19,794 bases of DNA from JBCCMB01 sp039026555 (GTDB taxonomy: Bacteria > Pseudomonadota > Alphaproteobacteria > Caulobacterales > Hyphomonadaceae), in assembly GCA_039026555.1 (NCBI GenBank), contig JBCCMB010000042.1, forward strand, positions 1 through 19,794, read 5' to 3'. The notes beneath the pieces were generated by a model. The model saw only the letters and a program-made list of their open reading frames with translations, made no database searches and had not been told where the DNA came from. The translations under genes and the position numbers were made by a program. Each line of letters starts with the position of its first letter. Within the stretch, counting starts at the first letter, position 1. Below, piece by piece: positions 8,632 through 16,020 of the stretch.

Positions 8632-10548
8632 CTAGGCGCTTTTCTTTTCGTCGCCGTCGACTTCTTCAAAATCAGCGTCGACCACGTCTTCGCCGTCCGC
8701 TTTCGCGTCCGCCGCCGCATCGGCGTTGGCCGCTTCTTCTTGCTGGCTAGCGTAGATGGCTTCGCCCATCTTCATCGCAGCCGTCGTGAGCGCTTGGCTC
8801 TTGGCCTGGATGTCGGCGGTGTCGTCGCCTTCCAACGCGGTTTTCAGCGCATCGCGCGCCGCTTCGATCTCGGTCTTAACCGCAGCGTCGACCTTGTCGC
8901 CATGCTCTTCCAATTGCTTGTCCGTAGCATGCACCAACGCCTCAGCCGCGTTTTTCGCTTCAACGGAGTCGCGCTTGGCTTTGTCCGCGTCGGCGTTGGC
9001 CTCCGCATCCTTGACCATGGCTTCGATCTCATCATCCGATAGGCCGCCGGACGCTTGGATCGTGATCTGTTGCTCTTTGCCCGTCGCTTTGTCTTTCGCC
9101 GAGACCGACACGATGCCGTTGGCGTCGATGTCGAACGTGACTTCAATTTGCGGCAGGCCGCGCGGGGCGGGCGGGATGCCTTCCAGATTGAAATTGCCGA
9201 GCAGCTTGTTATCGCTCGCCATCTCCCGTTCGCCTTGCAGCACGCGAATGGTGACGGCCGGCTGATTGTCATCTGCCGTCGAGAAGACCTGGGATTTCTT
9301 CGTCGGGATCGTCGTGTTCCGATCGATCAATCGTGTAAACACGCCGCCCAGCGTTTCGATACCCAAGGAGAGCGGCGTCACGTCGAGAAGGACAACGTCT
9401 TTTACATCGCCTTGCAGAACGCCGGCCTGGATTGCGGCGCCGATGGCGACCACTTCGTCCGGGTTCACGCCTTTGTGCGGTTCCTTGCCGAAGAAGGCTT
9501 TCACTTCCTCTTGGACTTTGGGCATGCGCGTCATGCCGCCGACCAGCACCACATCATCAATGTCGGCTGCGGTTTTCCCGGCGTCCGCGAGCGCTTTCTT
9601 ACAAGGTTCGATGGTGCGCTTGACCAGATCCTCAACCAGCGCCTCAAGCTTAGCGCGGGTAATTTTCATATTGAGGTGTTTCGGGCCAGACGCGTCCGCC
9701 GTGATGTAAGGCTCGGACAGCTCATACTGGCTGGTCGTTGACAGCTCTTTCTTGGCTTCTTCAGCCTTCGAGCGAATACGCTGAAGCGCGATCGGATCAT
9801 TGGCCAGATCAATGCCGTTTTCCTTTTTGAACTCGCTGAGGATGTAATCAACAACGCGATTGTCGAAATCCTCGCCGCCCAAGAAGGTGTCGCCATTGGT
9901 GGACAAGACTTCAAACACGCCGTCGCCGATTTCCAGCAAGGACACGTCGAAAGTTCCGCCGCCCAAATCGTACACCGCGATGATTTTGCTTTGCTCTGTC
10001 TTGTCCAACCCATAGGCGAGGGCCGCCGCCGTCGGCTCGTTGATAATGCGTAGCACTTCCAAGCCGGCGATTTTGCCGGCGTCCTTGGTGGCTTGGCGCT
10101 GGGCGTCGTTGAAATACGCCGGAACCGTGATAACGGCCTGTTCGACCGTCTCGCCGAGATAGGCTTCTGCGGTCTCCTTCATCTTTTGTAGGACGAAGGC
10201 GGAAATTTCTTGCGGGGAGTAATCTTTGTCGCGCCCCTTTACCCAGGCGTCGCCATTGGGGCCTTTAACGATTTCAAAGGCGGCGGTTTCCTGGTCTTTT
10301 GCGACGGTCGGGTCTTCGAACGACCGGCCGATCAAGCGTTTGATGGCGTGATAGGTGAATTGCGGGTTGGTCACCGCTTGGCGGCGCGCCGGAATGCCGA
10401 TCAGGCGCTCATCGCCTTCGGTGAAGGCGACGACGGACGGCGTGGTGCGCGCGCCTTCCGCGTTTTCAACCACTTTGGCGTTGCCGCCATCCATGACCGC
10501 GACGCACGAATTGGTCGTCCCAAGGTCGATACCGATAATCTTGCCCAT
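8632..10548 (-). CDS. dnaK: Chaperone protein DnaK (Hsp70)
   Basis: Cytoplasmic ATP-driven Hsp70 chaperone, partner of DnaJ and GrpE. At 638 residues it has normal length. It starts MGKIIGIDLGTTNSC (phosphate-1 loop), has the adenosine and connect motifs AYGLDK, IAVYDLGGGTFDVS and VLVGGMTRMP, then the substrate-binding domain with DVTPLSLGIETLGG, and a lid rich in Ala, Asp and Lys ending DADFEEVDGDEKKSA, typical of Alphaproteobacteria. The ATG at 10548 sits behind a GGGAAGA-type ribosome site. A sigma-32-like promoter lies about 126 bp upstream, which implies heat induction and a structured leader of roughly 120 bases. dnaJ follows on the same strand; grpE and hrcA are not in the window. Confidence 0.98.
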   Translation of the reverse strand: MGKIIGIDLGTTNSCVAVMDGGNAKVVENAEGARTTPSVVAFTEGDERLIGIPARRQAVTNPQFTYHAIKRLIGRSFEDPTVAKDQETAAFEIVKGPNGDAWVKGRDKDYSPQEISAFVLQKMKETAEAYLGETVEQAVITVPAYFNDAQRQATKDAGKIAGLEVLRIINEPTAAALAYGLDKTEQSKIIAVYDLGGGTFDVSLLEIGDGVFEVLSTNGDTFLGGEDFDNRVVDYILSEFKKENGIDLANDPIALQRIRSKAEEAKKELSTTSQYELSEPYITADASGPKHLNMKITRAKLEALVEDLVKRTIEPCKKALADAGKTAADIDDVVLVGGMTRMPKVQEEVKAFFGKEPHKGVNPDEVVAIGAAIQAGVLQGDVKDVVLLDVTPLSLGIETLGGVFTRLIDRNTTIPTKKSQVFSTADDNQPAVTIRVLQGEREMASDNKLLGNFNLEGIPPAPRGLPQIEVTFDIDANGIVSVSAKDKATGKEQQITIQASGGLSDDEIEAMVKDAEANADADKAKRDSVEAKNAAEALVHATDKQLEEHGDKVDAAVKTEIEAARDALKTALEGDDTADIQAKSQALTTAAMKMGEAIYASQQEEAANADAAADAKADGEDVVDADFEEVDGDEKKSA

Positions 10549-10558
10549 ACTCTTGTCT

Positions 10559-10667
10559 TCCCTTCATGTCGGCGGCCGCCTTAGCCCACAACGGGCCCAA
10601 ACTCGCGGCGCCCGGTTAAGGCGGTCCCAATGGAAAAGTCCGCAAAGAGGGTGTCCTTGCGGTCTGA
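10559..10667 (-). promoter_or_regulatory. Structured 5' leader of dnaK
   Basis: Between the predicted transcript start and the dnaK ribosome site the leader contains two inverted repeats: CCGCAA/TTGCGG (10640-10645 with 10657-10662) and CCGCCTTA/TAAGGCGG (10576-10583 with 10617-10624). The second encloses a smaller GCCC/GGGC hairpin (10584-10596). The larger stem ends about 10 bases before the purine-rich ribosome site and does not cover it. A role in mRNA stability or temperature response is possible but unproven. Confidence 0.4.
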
Positions 10668-10673
10668 AGGGTC

Positions 10674-10701
10674 ATATGGGGAAAGAATGGCGCGGCTCAA
10701 T
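10674..10701 (-). promoter_or_regulatory. Sigma-32 (RpoH)-type promoter of dnaK
   Basis: On the minus strand ATTGAGC (-35, 10701-10695), a 13-base spacer and CCCCATAT (-10, 10681-10674) closely match the RpoH consensus CTTGAAA-N13-CCCCATNT. It points toward dnaK, with a predicted transcript start near 10667. The -35 box lies only about 40 bp from the alkB start on the other strand, so the two promoters share this region. Confidence 0.75.
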
Positions 10702-10739
10702 AGGAAAAGTCACATATCCGTGAAGTGAGGGAAGTTTCT

Positions 10740-11351
10740 ATGTTGGCCGGCGTTTGCGAGGGGTTTGCGCTTTATAGCGGCTATTTCGATCGCACCGCCC
10801 AGGAAGCGCTTCTTAAAGCCGTTCGCGAACGGGTAAGAGACGCGCCGTTTTACACGCCGTCCATGCCGCGTTCGGGCCGGCCGATGTCTGTCAAAATGAC
10901 GAATTTGGGCGAGTTGGGCTGGGTGGCGGACAAATCCGGTTATCGCTATCAGGCGACGCATCCGAAAACGGGCGCCGCATGGCCGGCGATGCCTCAGATT
11001 TTGCTGGATCTGTGGAACGATGTTTCCGGCTATGACGCGCCGCCGGAAGCGTGTTTGGTCAATCTCTACCGCGATGGCGCAAAAATGGGCCTGCATGTGG
11101 ATCAGGATGAAGACGCAGCCGATGCGCCGGTGGTCTCTGTATCTCTGGGGGACAAGGTGCTTTTTCGGATCGGGGGCCCAAAACGCTCTGATCCGACGCA
11201 ATCGCTGAAACTCTCTTCCGGGGACGTGGTTGTGCTCGGCGGCCCGGCGCGACACGCTCATCACGGCGTTGACCGCACTTATCCGGCGACCAGCACGCTC
11301 CTAGACGGCGGCGGCCGACTAAACCTGACTTTGAGGCGGGTGAGGGCGTAG
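10740..11351 (+). CDS. alkB: AlkB-family DNA/RNA alkylation repair dioxygenase
   Basis: Fe(II)/2-oxoglutarate dioxygenase that removes methyl groups from alkylated bases such as 1-methyladenine and 3-methylcytosine. The 203-residue protein aligns with E. coli AlkB throughout its core: NLYRDGAKMGLHVDQDE supplies His119 and Asp121 for iron, HHGV supplies the third iron ligand His175, and RLNLTLR supplies Arg193 and Arg199, which match the 2-oxoglutarate-binding arginines. The VVSVSLGD and GDVVVLGGPAR blocks are also conserved. The ATG at 10740 follows GAGGGAAG at ideal spacing; a GTG at 10725 in the same frame is less likely. It is divergent from dnaK across 191 bp and converges on the crotonase with 2 bp between stops. 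No Ada-like gene or Ada box is seen nearby. Confidence 0.94.
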   Translation: MLAGVCEGFALYSGYFDRTAQEALLKAVRERVRDAPFYTPSMPRSGRPMSVKMTNLGELGWVADKSGYRYQATHPKTGAAWPAMPQILLDLWNDVSGYDAPPEACLVNLYRDGAKMGLHVDQDEDAADAPVVSVSLGDKVLFRIGGPKRSDPTQSLKLSSGDVVVLGGPARHAHHGVDRTYPATSTLLDGGGRLNLTLRRVRA

Positions 11352-11353
11352 GG

Positions 11354-12145
11354 CTAAGACCCTTTAAACACCGCGTCGCGCTTTTCGAGGATCGCCGCGA
11401 CACCTTCTTCATGGTCGGCGGTGTGGTGCATAATGGCTTGGGCGGCGGCCGACATTTCCATGATCGTGTCATAGCTCGCCGTTTGGCCCTGGCGCAGCAG
11501 GGATTTGGCGACGCGCAGGGAGTGCGGCGGTTGGGCGGCGATCCGCAACGCCAACGTGCGAGCAGCGTCCATCAAACTGTCGGCTGGGATGACTTCGGAG
11601 ACGAGGCCCCATTCGGCGGCCGTGGTCGCATCGATGACGTCGCCGGTGAACAGTAACTGGCTGGCGCGGCTCATCCCAATGGTGCGCGGCAAAAGCCAGG
11701 CGCCGCCATCTCCTGGAATAAGGCCCAGTTTTAGGAAAGTGACCCCGAATTTGGCCTTGTCCGAAGCGATACGGATATCCGCCATGCAGGCGACATCGCA
11801 GCCCAGGCCAATCGCTGGGCCGTTGACGGCTGAGATTAGGGGGATTTCCAAGCCGTAGAGCGCGCGGACCAGGCGGTGAATATTGGTGCGATATCCTTCG
11901 CGTACATCCGCCGGCGTGCCGCCGAACGCCCCGGTGCGCTCTTGCATGGCTTTAACATTGCCACCTGCGGAAAAGGCGCGCCCCGCGCCGGTCAGAATGG
12001 CGCAGCGTATGTCGCGATTGGCGTTGATCTCCGCGCATTTCGCCGCAACCGCGTCGCCATCGCCTGGCTCGCCCAGCGCATTGAGGTTATCCGGCCGGTT
12101 CAGGGTCAGCGTGGCGATAGGGCCGTCAATGTCGAGATTGATCAT
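11354..12145 (-). CDS. Crotonase (enoyl-CoA hydratase/isomerase) family protein
   Basis: Acyl-CoA enzyme of the crotonase superfamily, 263 residues. The oxyanion-hole elements are clear: FSAGGNVKAM (58-67) and NGPAIGLGCD (108-117), followed by the IRIASDKAKFG and LGLIPGDGGAWLLPR blocks. Aligned by eye with rat mitochondrial enoyl-CoA hydratase, both catalytic glutamates appear replaced: Phe137 stands at the Glu144 position and Gln163 at the Glu164 position. An aspartate (Asp146) sits in the PGDGG turn, a place where some isomerases of the family carry their acid. A plain hydratase call is therefore doubtful, and isomerase or another chemistry is as likely. The ATG at 12145 has GGAG 10 bases upstream. 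A terminator lies between it and the dehydrogenase genes, so it probably has its own promoter. Confidence 0.88.
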   Translation of the reverse strand: MINLDIDGPIATLTLNRPDNLNALGEPGDGDAVAAKCAEINANRDIRCAILTGAGRAFSAGGNVKAMQERTGAFGGTPADVREGYRTNIHRLVRALYGLEIPLISAVNGPAIGLGCDVACMADIRIASDKAKFGVTFLKLGLIPGDGGAWLLPRTIGMSRASQLLFTGDVIDATTAAEWGLVSEVIPADSLMDAARTLALRIAAQPPHSLRVAKSLLRQGQTASYDTIMEMSAAAQAIMHHTADHEEGVAAILEKRDAVFKGS

Positions 12146-12204
12146 TTGGGTCAGCTCCGAAAAACGCCGAACCTGATCCGGGATTTCCCGCGCTGCGCCC
12201 GGCT

Positions 12205-12234
12205 AAAAGGGCCCCCAAGCGGCGCTCAGGGCCC
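12205..12234 (-). terminator. Probable intrinsic terminator after the acyl-CoA dehydrogenase pair
   Basis: On the minus strand GGGCCC (12234-12229) and GGGCCC (12214-12209) pair, extended inward by GAGC/GCTT around a short loop, and are followed by TTTT. It lies about 20 bp after the stop of the small acyl-CoA dehydrogenase gene and before the crotonase gene. The T-run is short, so termination may be partial. Confidence 0.5.
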
Positions 12235-12254
12235 ATTAGTCCTTGTCTATACGC

Positions 12255-13412
12255 CTATTCGGCGGCGGCTGGCAGGTCCGCCGCCGACAATAGCGTGTAG
12301 CGGCGCAAATGATGGTCCACATTGCCGAATTGTGCGTCGATCATCGCCAGGCGCTTAAAGTAATGACCGACATTGAGTTCGTCGGTCATGCCCATGCCGC
12401 CATGGATCTGAACGGCTTCCTGGCCGATAAAGCGGCCTGCTTTGCCGATCTGAACCTTGGCGCCAGAGGCTGCGAGTGCGCGCGTCGCATCATCTTCGCC
12501 GAGTTTCAGCGTGACCATATAGGTCATTGAGATGGACTGTTCATATGCCATGAACATGTCGACCATGCGGTGTTGCAGCACTTGGAATTTGCCTATCGGA
12601 ACGCCGAATTGCTTGCGGGTTTTTGAGTATTCCACCGTCGCATCGTGCAGCACTTTCATGCCGCCGATCGCTTCGGCGCAGAGCGCTGAGATCGCTTCGT
12701 CCGCCACGCGTTCGACGACTGGCAGCCCGCCGTCGAGCTCGCCGATCAATGCTTCCGCGCCAACCGAGACATTCTCAAGATAGACTTCTGATGCGCGGAA
12801 GCCGTCCACGGTCGGATAATCGCGCGTTGATACGCCGGACGCGTCTTTCGCGACGATGAAGACAGACACGCCGCCTTGGTCGCGACGCCCGCCGGAGGTG
12901 CGTGCCGTGACAATGAGGTGGGACGCCCAGGGGGCGCCGATGACAACCGCCTTGTGGCCGTTCAGGACATAGCCGCCATTTTCCGCTTTTGCGGTCGTCT
13001 CAAGATCAGCGAGATCGAACCGGCCCTTAGGTTCGGCGTAGGCGAAGGCGAAGACCTGTTCGCCGCCCATGATCGCAGCCAAATGCTCTTCTTTTTGGGC
13101 CGCAGATCCAGCGTGCTTTAAGAAGCCGCCCGCGCAGACGACGCTAGGGATGAAGGGCTCGATAACCAGGCCTTTGCCCAATTCTTCCATGATCAGCATG
13201 GCGTCGACCGGACCGCCGCCAAGGCCGCCGTCTTCTTCGGAGAAGGGCGCCATGAGAAGGCCCAGCTCTGCAAATTGCGCCCACATTTCCGGGCGCCAAC
13301 CCGCGTCGGATTTGATGACGCTTTGGCGCGTGTCGAAATCATATTGTTCGCGAACTAGGCGCGCGATGGAGTCGCGGAGCATGCCCTGTTCTTCGGTAAA
13401 GTTGAAATCCAT
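12255..13412 (-). CDS. Acyl-CoA dehydrogenase, PimD-like small subunit
   Basis: FAD-dependent acyl-CoA dehydrogenase fold, 385 residues, resembling the 'pimeloyl-CoA dehydrogenase small subunit' group (start MDFNFTEEQGMLRDS). It has the N-terminal helical domain, a central beta domain (FAYAEPKGRFDL, 123-134, a weak version of the usual substrate/FAD loop), and a C-terminal helical domain with the FAD-contact motifs TRKQFGVPIGKFQ (265-277) and VQIHGGMGMTDE (334-345). At the position of the MCAD catalytic Glu376 the sequence reads QFGNVDH, with no glutamate. The ATG at 13412 has GGGAGGA six bases upstream. It follows the large subunit by 152 bp on the same strand. Together they probably form a heteromeric enzyme; the acyl-CoA oxidised is unknown. 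Confidence 0.9.
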   Translation of the reverse strand: MDFNFTEEQGMLRDSIARLVREQYDFDTRQSVIKSDAGWRPEMWAQFAELGLLMAPFSEEDGGLGGGPVDAMLIMEELGKGLVIEPFIPSVVCAGGFLKHAGSAAQKEEHLAAIMGGEQVFAFAYAEPKGRFDLADLETTAKAENGGYVLNGHKAVVIGAPWASHLIVTARTSGGRRDQGGVSVFIVAKDASGVSTRDYPTVDGFRASEVYLENVSVGAEALIGELDGGLPVVERVADEAISALCAEAIGGMKVLHDATVEYSKTRKQFGVPIGKFQVLQHRMVDMFMAYEQSISMTYMVTLKLGEDDATRALAASGAKVQIGKAGRFIGQEAVQIHGGMGMTDELNVGHYFKRLAMIDAQFGNVDHHLRRYTLLSAADLPAAAE

Positions 13413-13516
13413 TTGGTCCTCCCAGAACCGCGATGGCTGATCTTCGGGCCAGCGGCGGTCTACATGCTGTTTTGGCGACGTTCTAAGGTTTGCGTAATTT
13501 GCAAGAGCGGTCGCGC

Positions 13517-13551
13517 CAACGCCCTACGTAACGTCATACCGCAGGGCGTTG
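13517..13551. repeat. Inverted repeat between the two acyl-CoA dehydrogenase genes
   Basis: Perfect 9-bp arms CAACGCCCT / AGGGCGTTG flank a 17-base centre that contains ACGTAACGT. It lies 13 bp beyond the stop of the large-subunit gene, inside the 152-bp gap before the small subunit. No T-run follows on either strand. It could be an mRNA hairpin that tunes the subunit ratio or an operator; neither is shown. Confidence 0.5.
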
Positions 13552-13564
13552 CAGCGGGTTCAGT

Positions 13565-14761
13565 CTAAAGGCCCAGCACCATTTTTGCGATGATATTGCG
13601 CTGGATCTCGTTGGAGCCGCCATAGATAGAAGTTTTGCGCACATTCGCGTAAGTCGGCGTGGCCATGTGCGCATAATCCGGCCCGATCGGGAAAGCATTG
13701 TCGCCGTCCGTCGGGAAGCCGCGGACATAGGGTTGCGCGTACGTGCCCACGGCCTCCATCACCAATTCGGTGATCCGCTGTTGGATCTCCGTGCCTTTCA
13801 CCTTCAGCAGCGAGCTTTCCGGTCCCGGTCCTTTGCCGGCGGCCTCCGAGGCCAGCGTCCGAAGCTCTGTGAATTCGAGCGCCGTTAAGTCGATCTCAAG
13901 CTCGGAAATCTTGCGCGAGAAGTCCGAGTTTTTGATCAGCGGCTCGCCCATATCTAATTCGGTCGCGGCGATTTGCTTGAGCTTTTCAACGCCGCGCTTT
14001 GACTGCGCCACGCCTGCGATGCCGGAGCGCTCATGCGCCAACAGGAATTTGGCGTAGGTCCAGCCTTGATTCTCAACGCCGACGAGATTCTCAACCGGCA
14101 CGCGGACATCCGTCAGCCAGGTTTCATTCACTTCCTGCCCGCCGTCGATCGTGATGATCGGCTTCACCTCAATGCCAGGCGTGTTCATGTCGATCAGTAG
14201 GAAAGAAATGCCTTCTTGCGGTTTGGCGGCGTTTGGGTCAGTGCGGACAAGGCAGAAAATCCAGTCCGCGTGCTGCGCCACGGACGTCCAGGTTTTTTGG
14301 CCATTGACGACATAATGATCGCCATCGCGCACGGCCGTGGTTTTGAGCGAAGCGAGATCGGAGCCCGAGCCGGGTTCCGAATAGCCCTGGCACCAGAAGA
14401 CGTCGCCGGAGAGGATGCCGGGCAGATGTTCTTTCTTCTGCGCGTCATTGCCGAAGGTGTAGATGACAGGCCCGACCATCGCCACGCCGAAGGGGAGGGG
14501 CATGATGGCGTCGGCGCGGGCGTTTTCTTCCGACCAGATATAGCGCTGCGTCGAATTCCATCCCGTGCCGCCATATTCTTCCGGCCAGGCTGGTGCGGAC
14601 CAGCCTTTTTTACCGAGAATCTTGTGCCAAGCGGTCAGCTCGTCGCGGGTAAGGCCCTCGCCACTCCCGTTGCGATCAAGGTCTTCGGGATAATTGTCGT
14701 TGATGAAAGTGCGCACTTCTTCGCGGAAGGCGACTTCTTCGGGCGTAAATTCGAGGTTCAT
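13565..14761 (-). CDS. Acyl-CoA dehydrogenase, PimC-like large subunit
   Basis: FAD-dependent acyl-CoA dehydrogenase, 398 residues, resembling the 'pimeloyl-CoA dehydrogenase large subunit' group. It carries the full central motif WCQGYSEPGSGSDLASLKT (123-141) and GQKTWTS (154-160), which contact substrate and flavin in this fold. The C-terminal domain lacks the RKQFG and IHGGMG flavin motifs that the neighbouring small subunit has. The MCAD catalytic-glutamate position is glycine (IYGGSNEIQR, 379-388, Gly381). Glu244 in AHERSGI aligns by eye with the helix-G glutamate used as base in isovaleryl-CoA dehydrogenase, so it is a candidate base. The ATG at 14761 has AGGA five bases upstream. It is the first gene of the pair; the 150 bp upstream (14762-14911) holds no gene and only a weak promoter candidate. 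Confidence 0.92.
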   Translation of the reverse strand: MNLEFTPEEVAFREEVRTFINDNYPEDLDRNGSGEGLTRDELTAWHKILGKKGWSAPAWPEEYGGTGWNSTQRYIWSEENARADAIMPLPFGVAMVGPVIYTFGNDAQKKEHLPGILSGDVFWCQGYSEPGSGSDLASLKTTAVRDGDHYVVNGQKTWTSVAQHADWIFCLVRTDPNAAKPQEGISFLLIDMNTPGIEVKPIITIDGGQEVNETWLTDVRVPVENLVGVENQGWTYAKFLLAHERSGIAGVAQSKRGVEKLKQIAATELDMGEPLIKNSDFSRKISELEIDLTALEFTELRTLASEAAGKGPGPESSLLKVKGTEIQQRITELVMEAVGTYAQPYVRGFPTDGDNAFPIGPDYAHMATPTYANVRKTSIYGGSNEIQRNIIAKMVLGL

Positions 14762-14845
14762 GATCCTACGTCTCTCAAACGGTTCAGTTCGGCCTGGCGC
14801 GAGGCGTTTATGTGTTGTTCGCCTCTGAATATAGCGTCAAACGGC

Positions 14846-14876
14846 ATAATGCGAGGGGCGCCGTTGCGTCCGTCAA
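14846..14876 (-). promoter_or_regulatory. Weak candidate promoter for the acyl-CoA dehydrogenase pair
   Basis: On the minus strand TTGACG (14876-14871) and CATTAT (14851-14846) are 19 bases apart, which is long for a housekeeping promoter. It is in the only gap upstream of the large-subunit gene, about 85 bp before its start. Reported as a possibility only. Confidence 0.2.
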
Positions 14877-14911
14877 GCGCGATCTTAGGTCGCAGGCCAG
14901 AAAGCGCGGGT

Positions 14912-15931
14912 CTAAAGCCGCGTCCAATTCAAATCTGAGGATTGCGCCGTATTGGCCGCAACGTCGCACGCGGCTTTCAAAATCGGGATAGCAAGCGACG
15001 ATCCGGCGGCCTCGCAATGACGCAGGTCTAGGCTCAATAAGGGATCCTTGCCCAATCGATCGAGCAAGGCTTGATGCGCGGGCTCGGCGGAAAGGTGTCC
15101 GGCGAGGCAATGATCCGCGCCGCCAGGCGATACGGCTTGCACGATCGCGGCGGCGACGCAGGTGGCGAACCCGTCCAACACGACAGGGATGCGTTGATGA
15201 CGCGCCGCGACGATGGCGCCCACCATGGCGGCCAGCTCCCGACCGCCAAGGCGCCGCATCACTTCGAGCGGGTCGCTCATATGGCCCCGATGTGTTTGGA
15301 GCGCGGTCTCTACGGCCTCGACCCTGCGGGCAAGCACATCGGGGGTGACCCAATTGCCGGCGCGCACCCAATAGCCGGCGTCGCCGCCAAACAAGCCGCA
15401 CGCCACCGCCGCCGCCGTTGTGCCGCCGCCGACGCCCAATTCTCCCAACGCGAGCAGATCCGGCTTTTCTGCGACGGCCTCCATGCCGAAGGCGATGGTG
15501 GCGGCGCATTCGGCTTCGCTCATGGCCGGCGCTTGTGTGATGTCCGGGGTCGCCTGTTCCAGCGCCATTTCAAATACGCGCAGAGCTGCGCCTGCGGCGG
15601 CGGTGATATGATTGGTCGCCGCATCGCCTTTGCGCAGCAAGTCGACGATTTTGGGCGTCGTTTCAGGCGGGTCAGCCGCCACGTTGTGACGTGCGACCCC
15701 ATGCGACCCCGCGAAAATAACGGCCATGGGCTGGTTGATTTGCGGAGGAGAAAGTCCCTGCCAGCTTGCGAGCCATACCGCCAGATCTTCCAACCGGCCC
15801 AGGCTCCCGCGCGATTGGACGAGCCCCGCAACGCGCGATTGCGCCGCATCACGTGCGTCGGCGTCTAAGTCGGGCGCGCTCGCGATCAGCTCCCGAATAT
15901 CTGCAAACGGCGAAGACGCGGGATCTGTCAT
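14912..15931 (-). CDS. cobT: Nicotinate-nucleotide--dimethylbenzimidazole phosphoribosyltransferase (CobT), with altered loops
   Basis: CobT moves phosphoribose from nicotinate mononucleotide to 5,6-dimethylbenzimidazole to activate the lower ligand of cobalamin. The 339-residue protein is similar along its length to rhizobial CobT: VIFAGSHGVA (71-80), CAATIAFGMEA, GELGVGGGTT (163-172), DPLEVMRRLGGRELAAM, VVLDGF (250-255), DHCLAGHLSAEPAH (273-286), and a final LRHCEAAGSSLA (303-314). The glutamate matching the proposed base of Salmonella CobT (Glu317) is kept as Glu307, but its usually glycine-rich GEGTGA loop reads CEAAGS, and the GIGNTT loop has become GVGGGTT with one extra residue. It may be an active variant or a diverged form. 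I prefer the ATG at 15931 (GGA nine bases upstream) over those at 15940 and 15988. It is divergent from the DUF1289 gene, a pairing I recall from other Alphaproteobacteria. Confidence 0.88.
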   Translation of the reverse strand: MTDPASSPFADIRELIASAPDLDADARDAAQSRVAGLVQSRGSLGRLEDLAVWLASWQGLSPPQINQPMAVIFAGSHGVARHNVAADPPETTPKIVDLLRKGDAATNHITAAAGAALRVFEMALEQATPDITQAPAMSEAECAATIAFGMEAVAEKPDLLALGELGVGGGTTAAAVACGLFGGDAGYWVRAGNWVTPDVLARRVEAVETALQTHRGHMSDPLEVMRRLGGRELAAMVGAIVAARHQRIPVVLDGFATCVAAAIVQAVSPGGADHCLAGHLSAEPAHQALLDRLGKDPLLSLDLRHCEAAGSSLAIPILKAACDVAANTAQSSDLNWTRL

Positions 15932-16020
15932 TGTAATCATTCCATATTTCTGTCGCCGACATATGCCCGGCTCCCTGTCATCGTGCAAGCAAACTGCTTG
16001 CCGATCGAATTCGGGCGGAT

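Noticed and set aside
10465..10567. Short frame from an ATG at 10567 overlapping the dnaK start, as a possible leader peptide
   Set aside because: It is out of frame with dnaK, has no better ribosome site and mostly overlaps the dnaK coding region; nothing supports translation.
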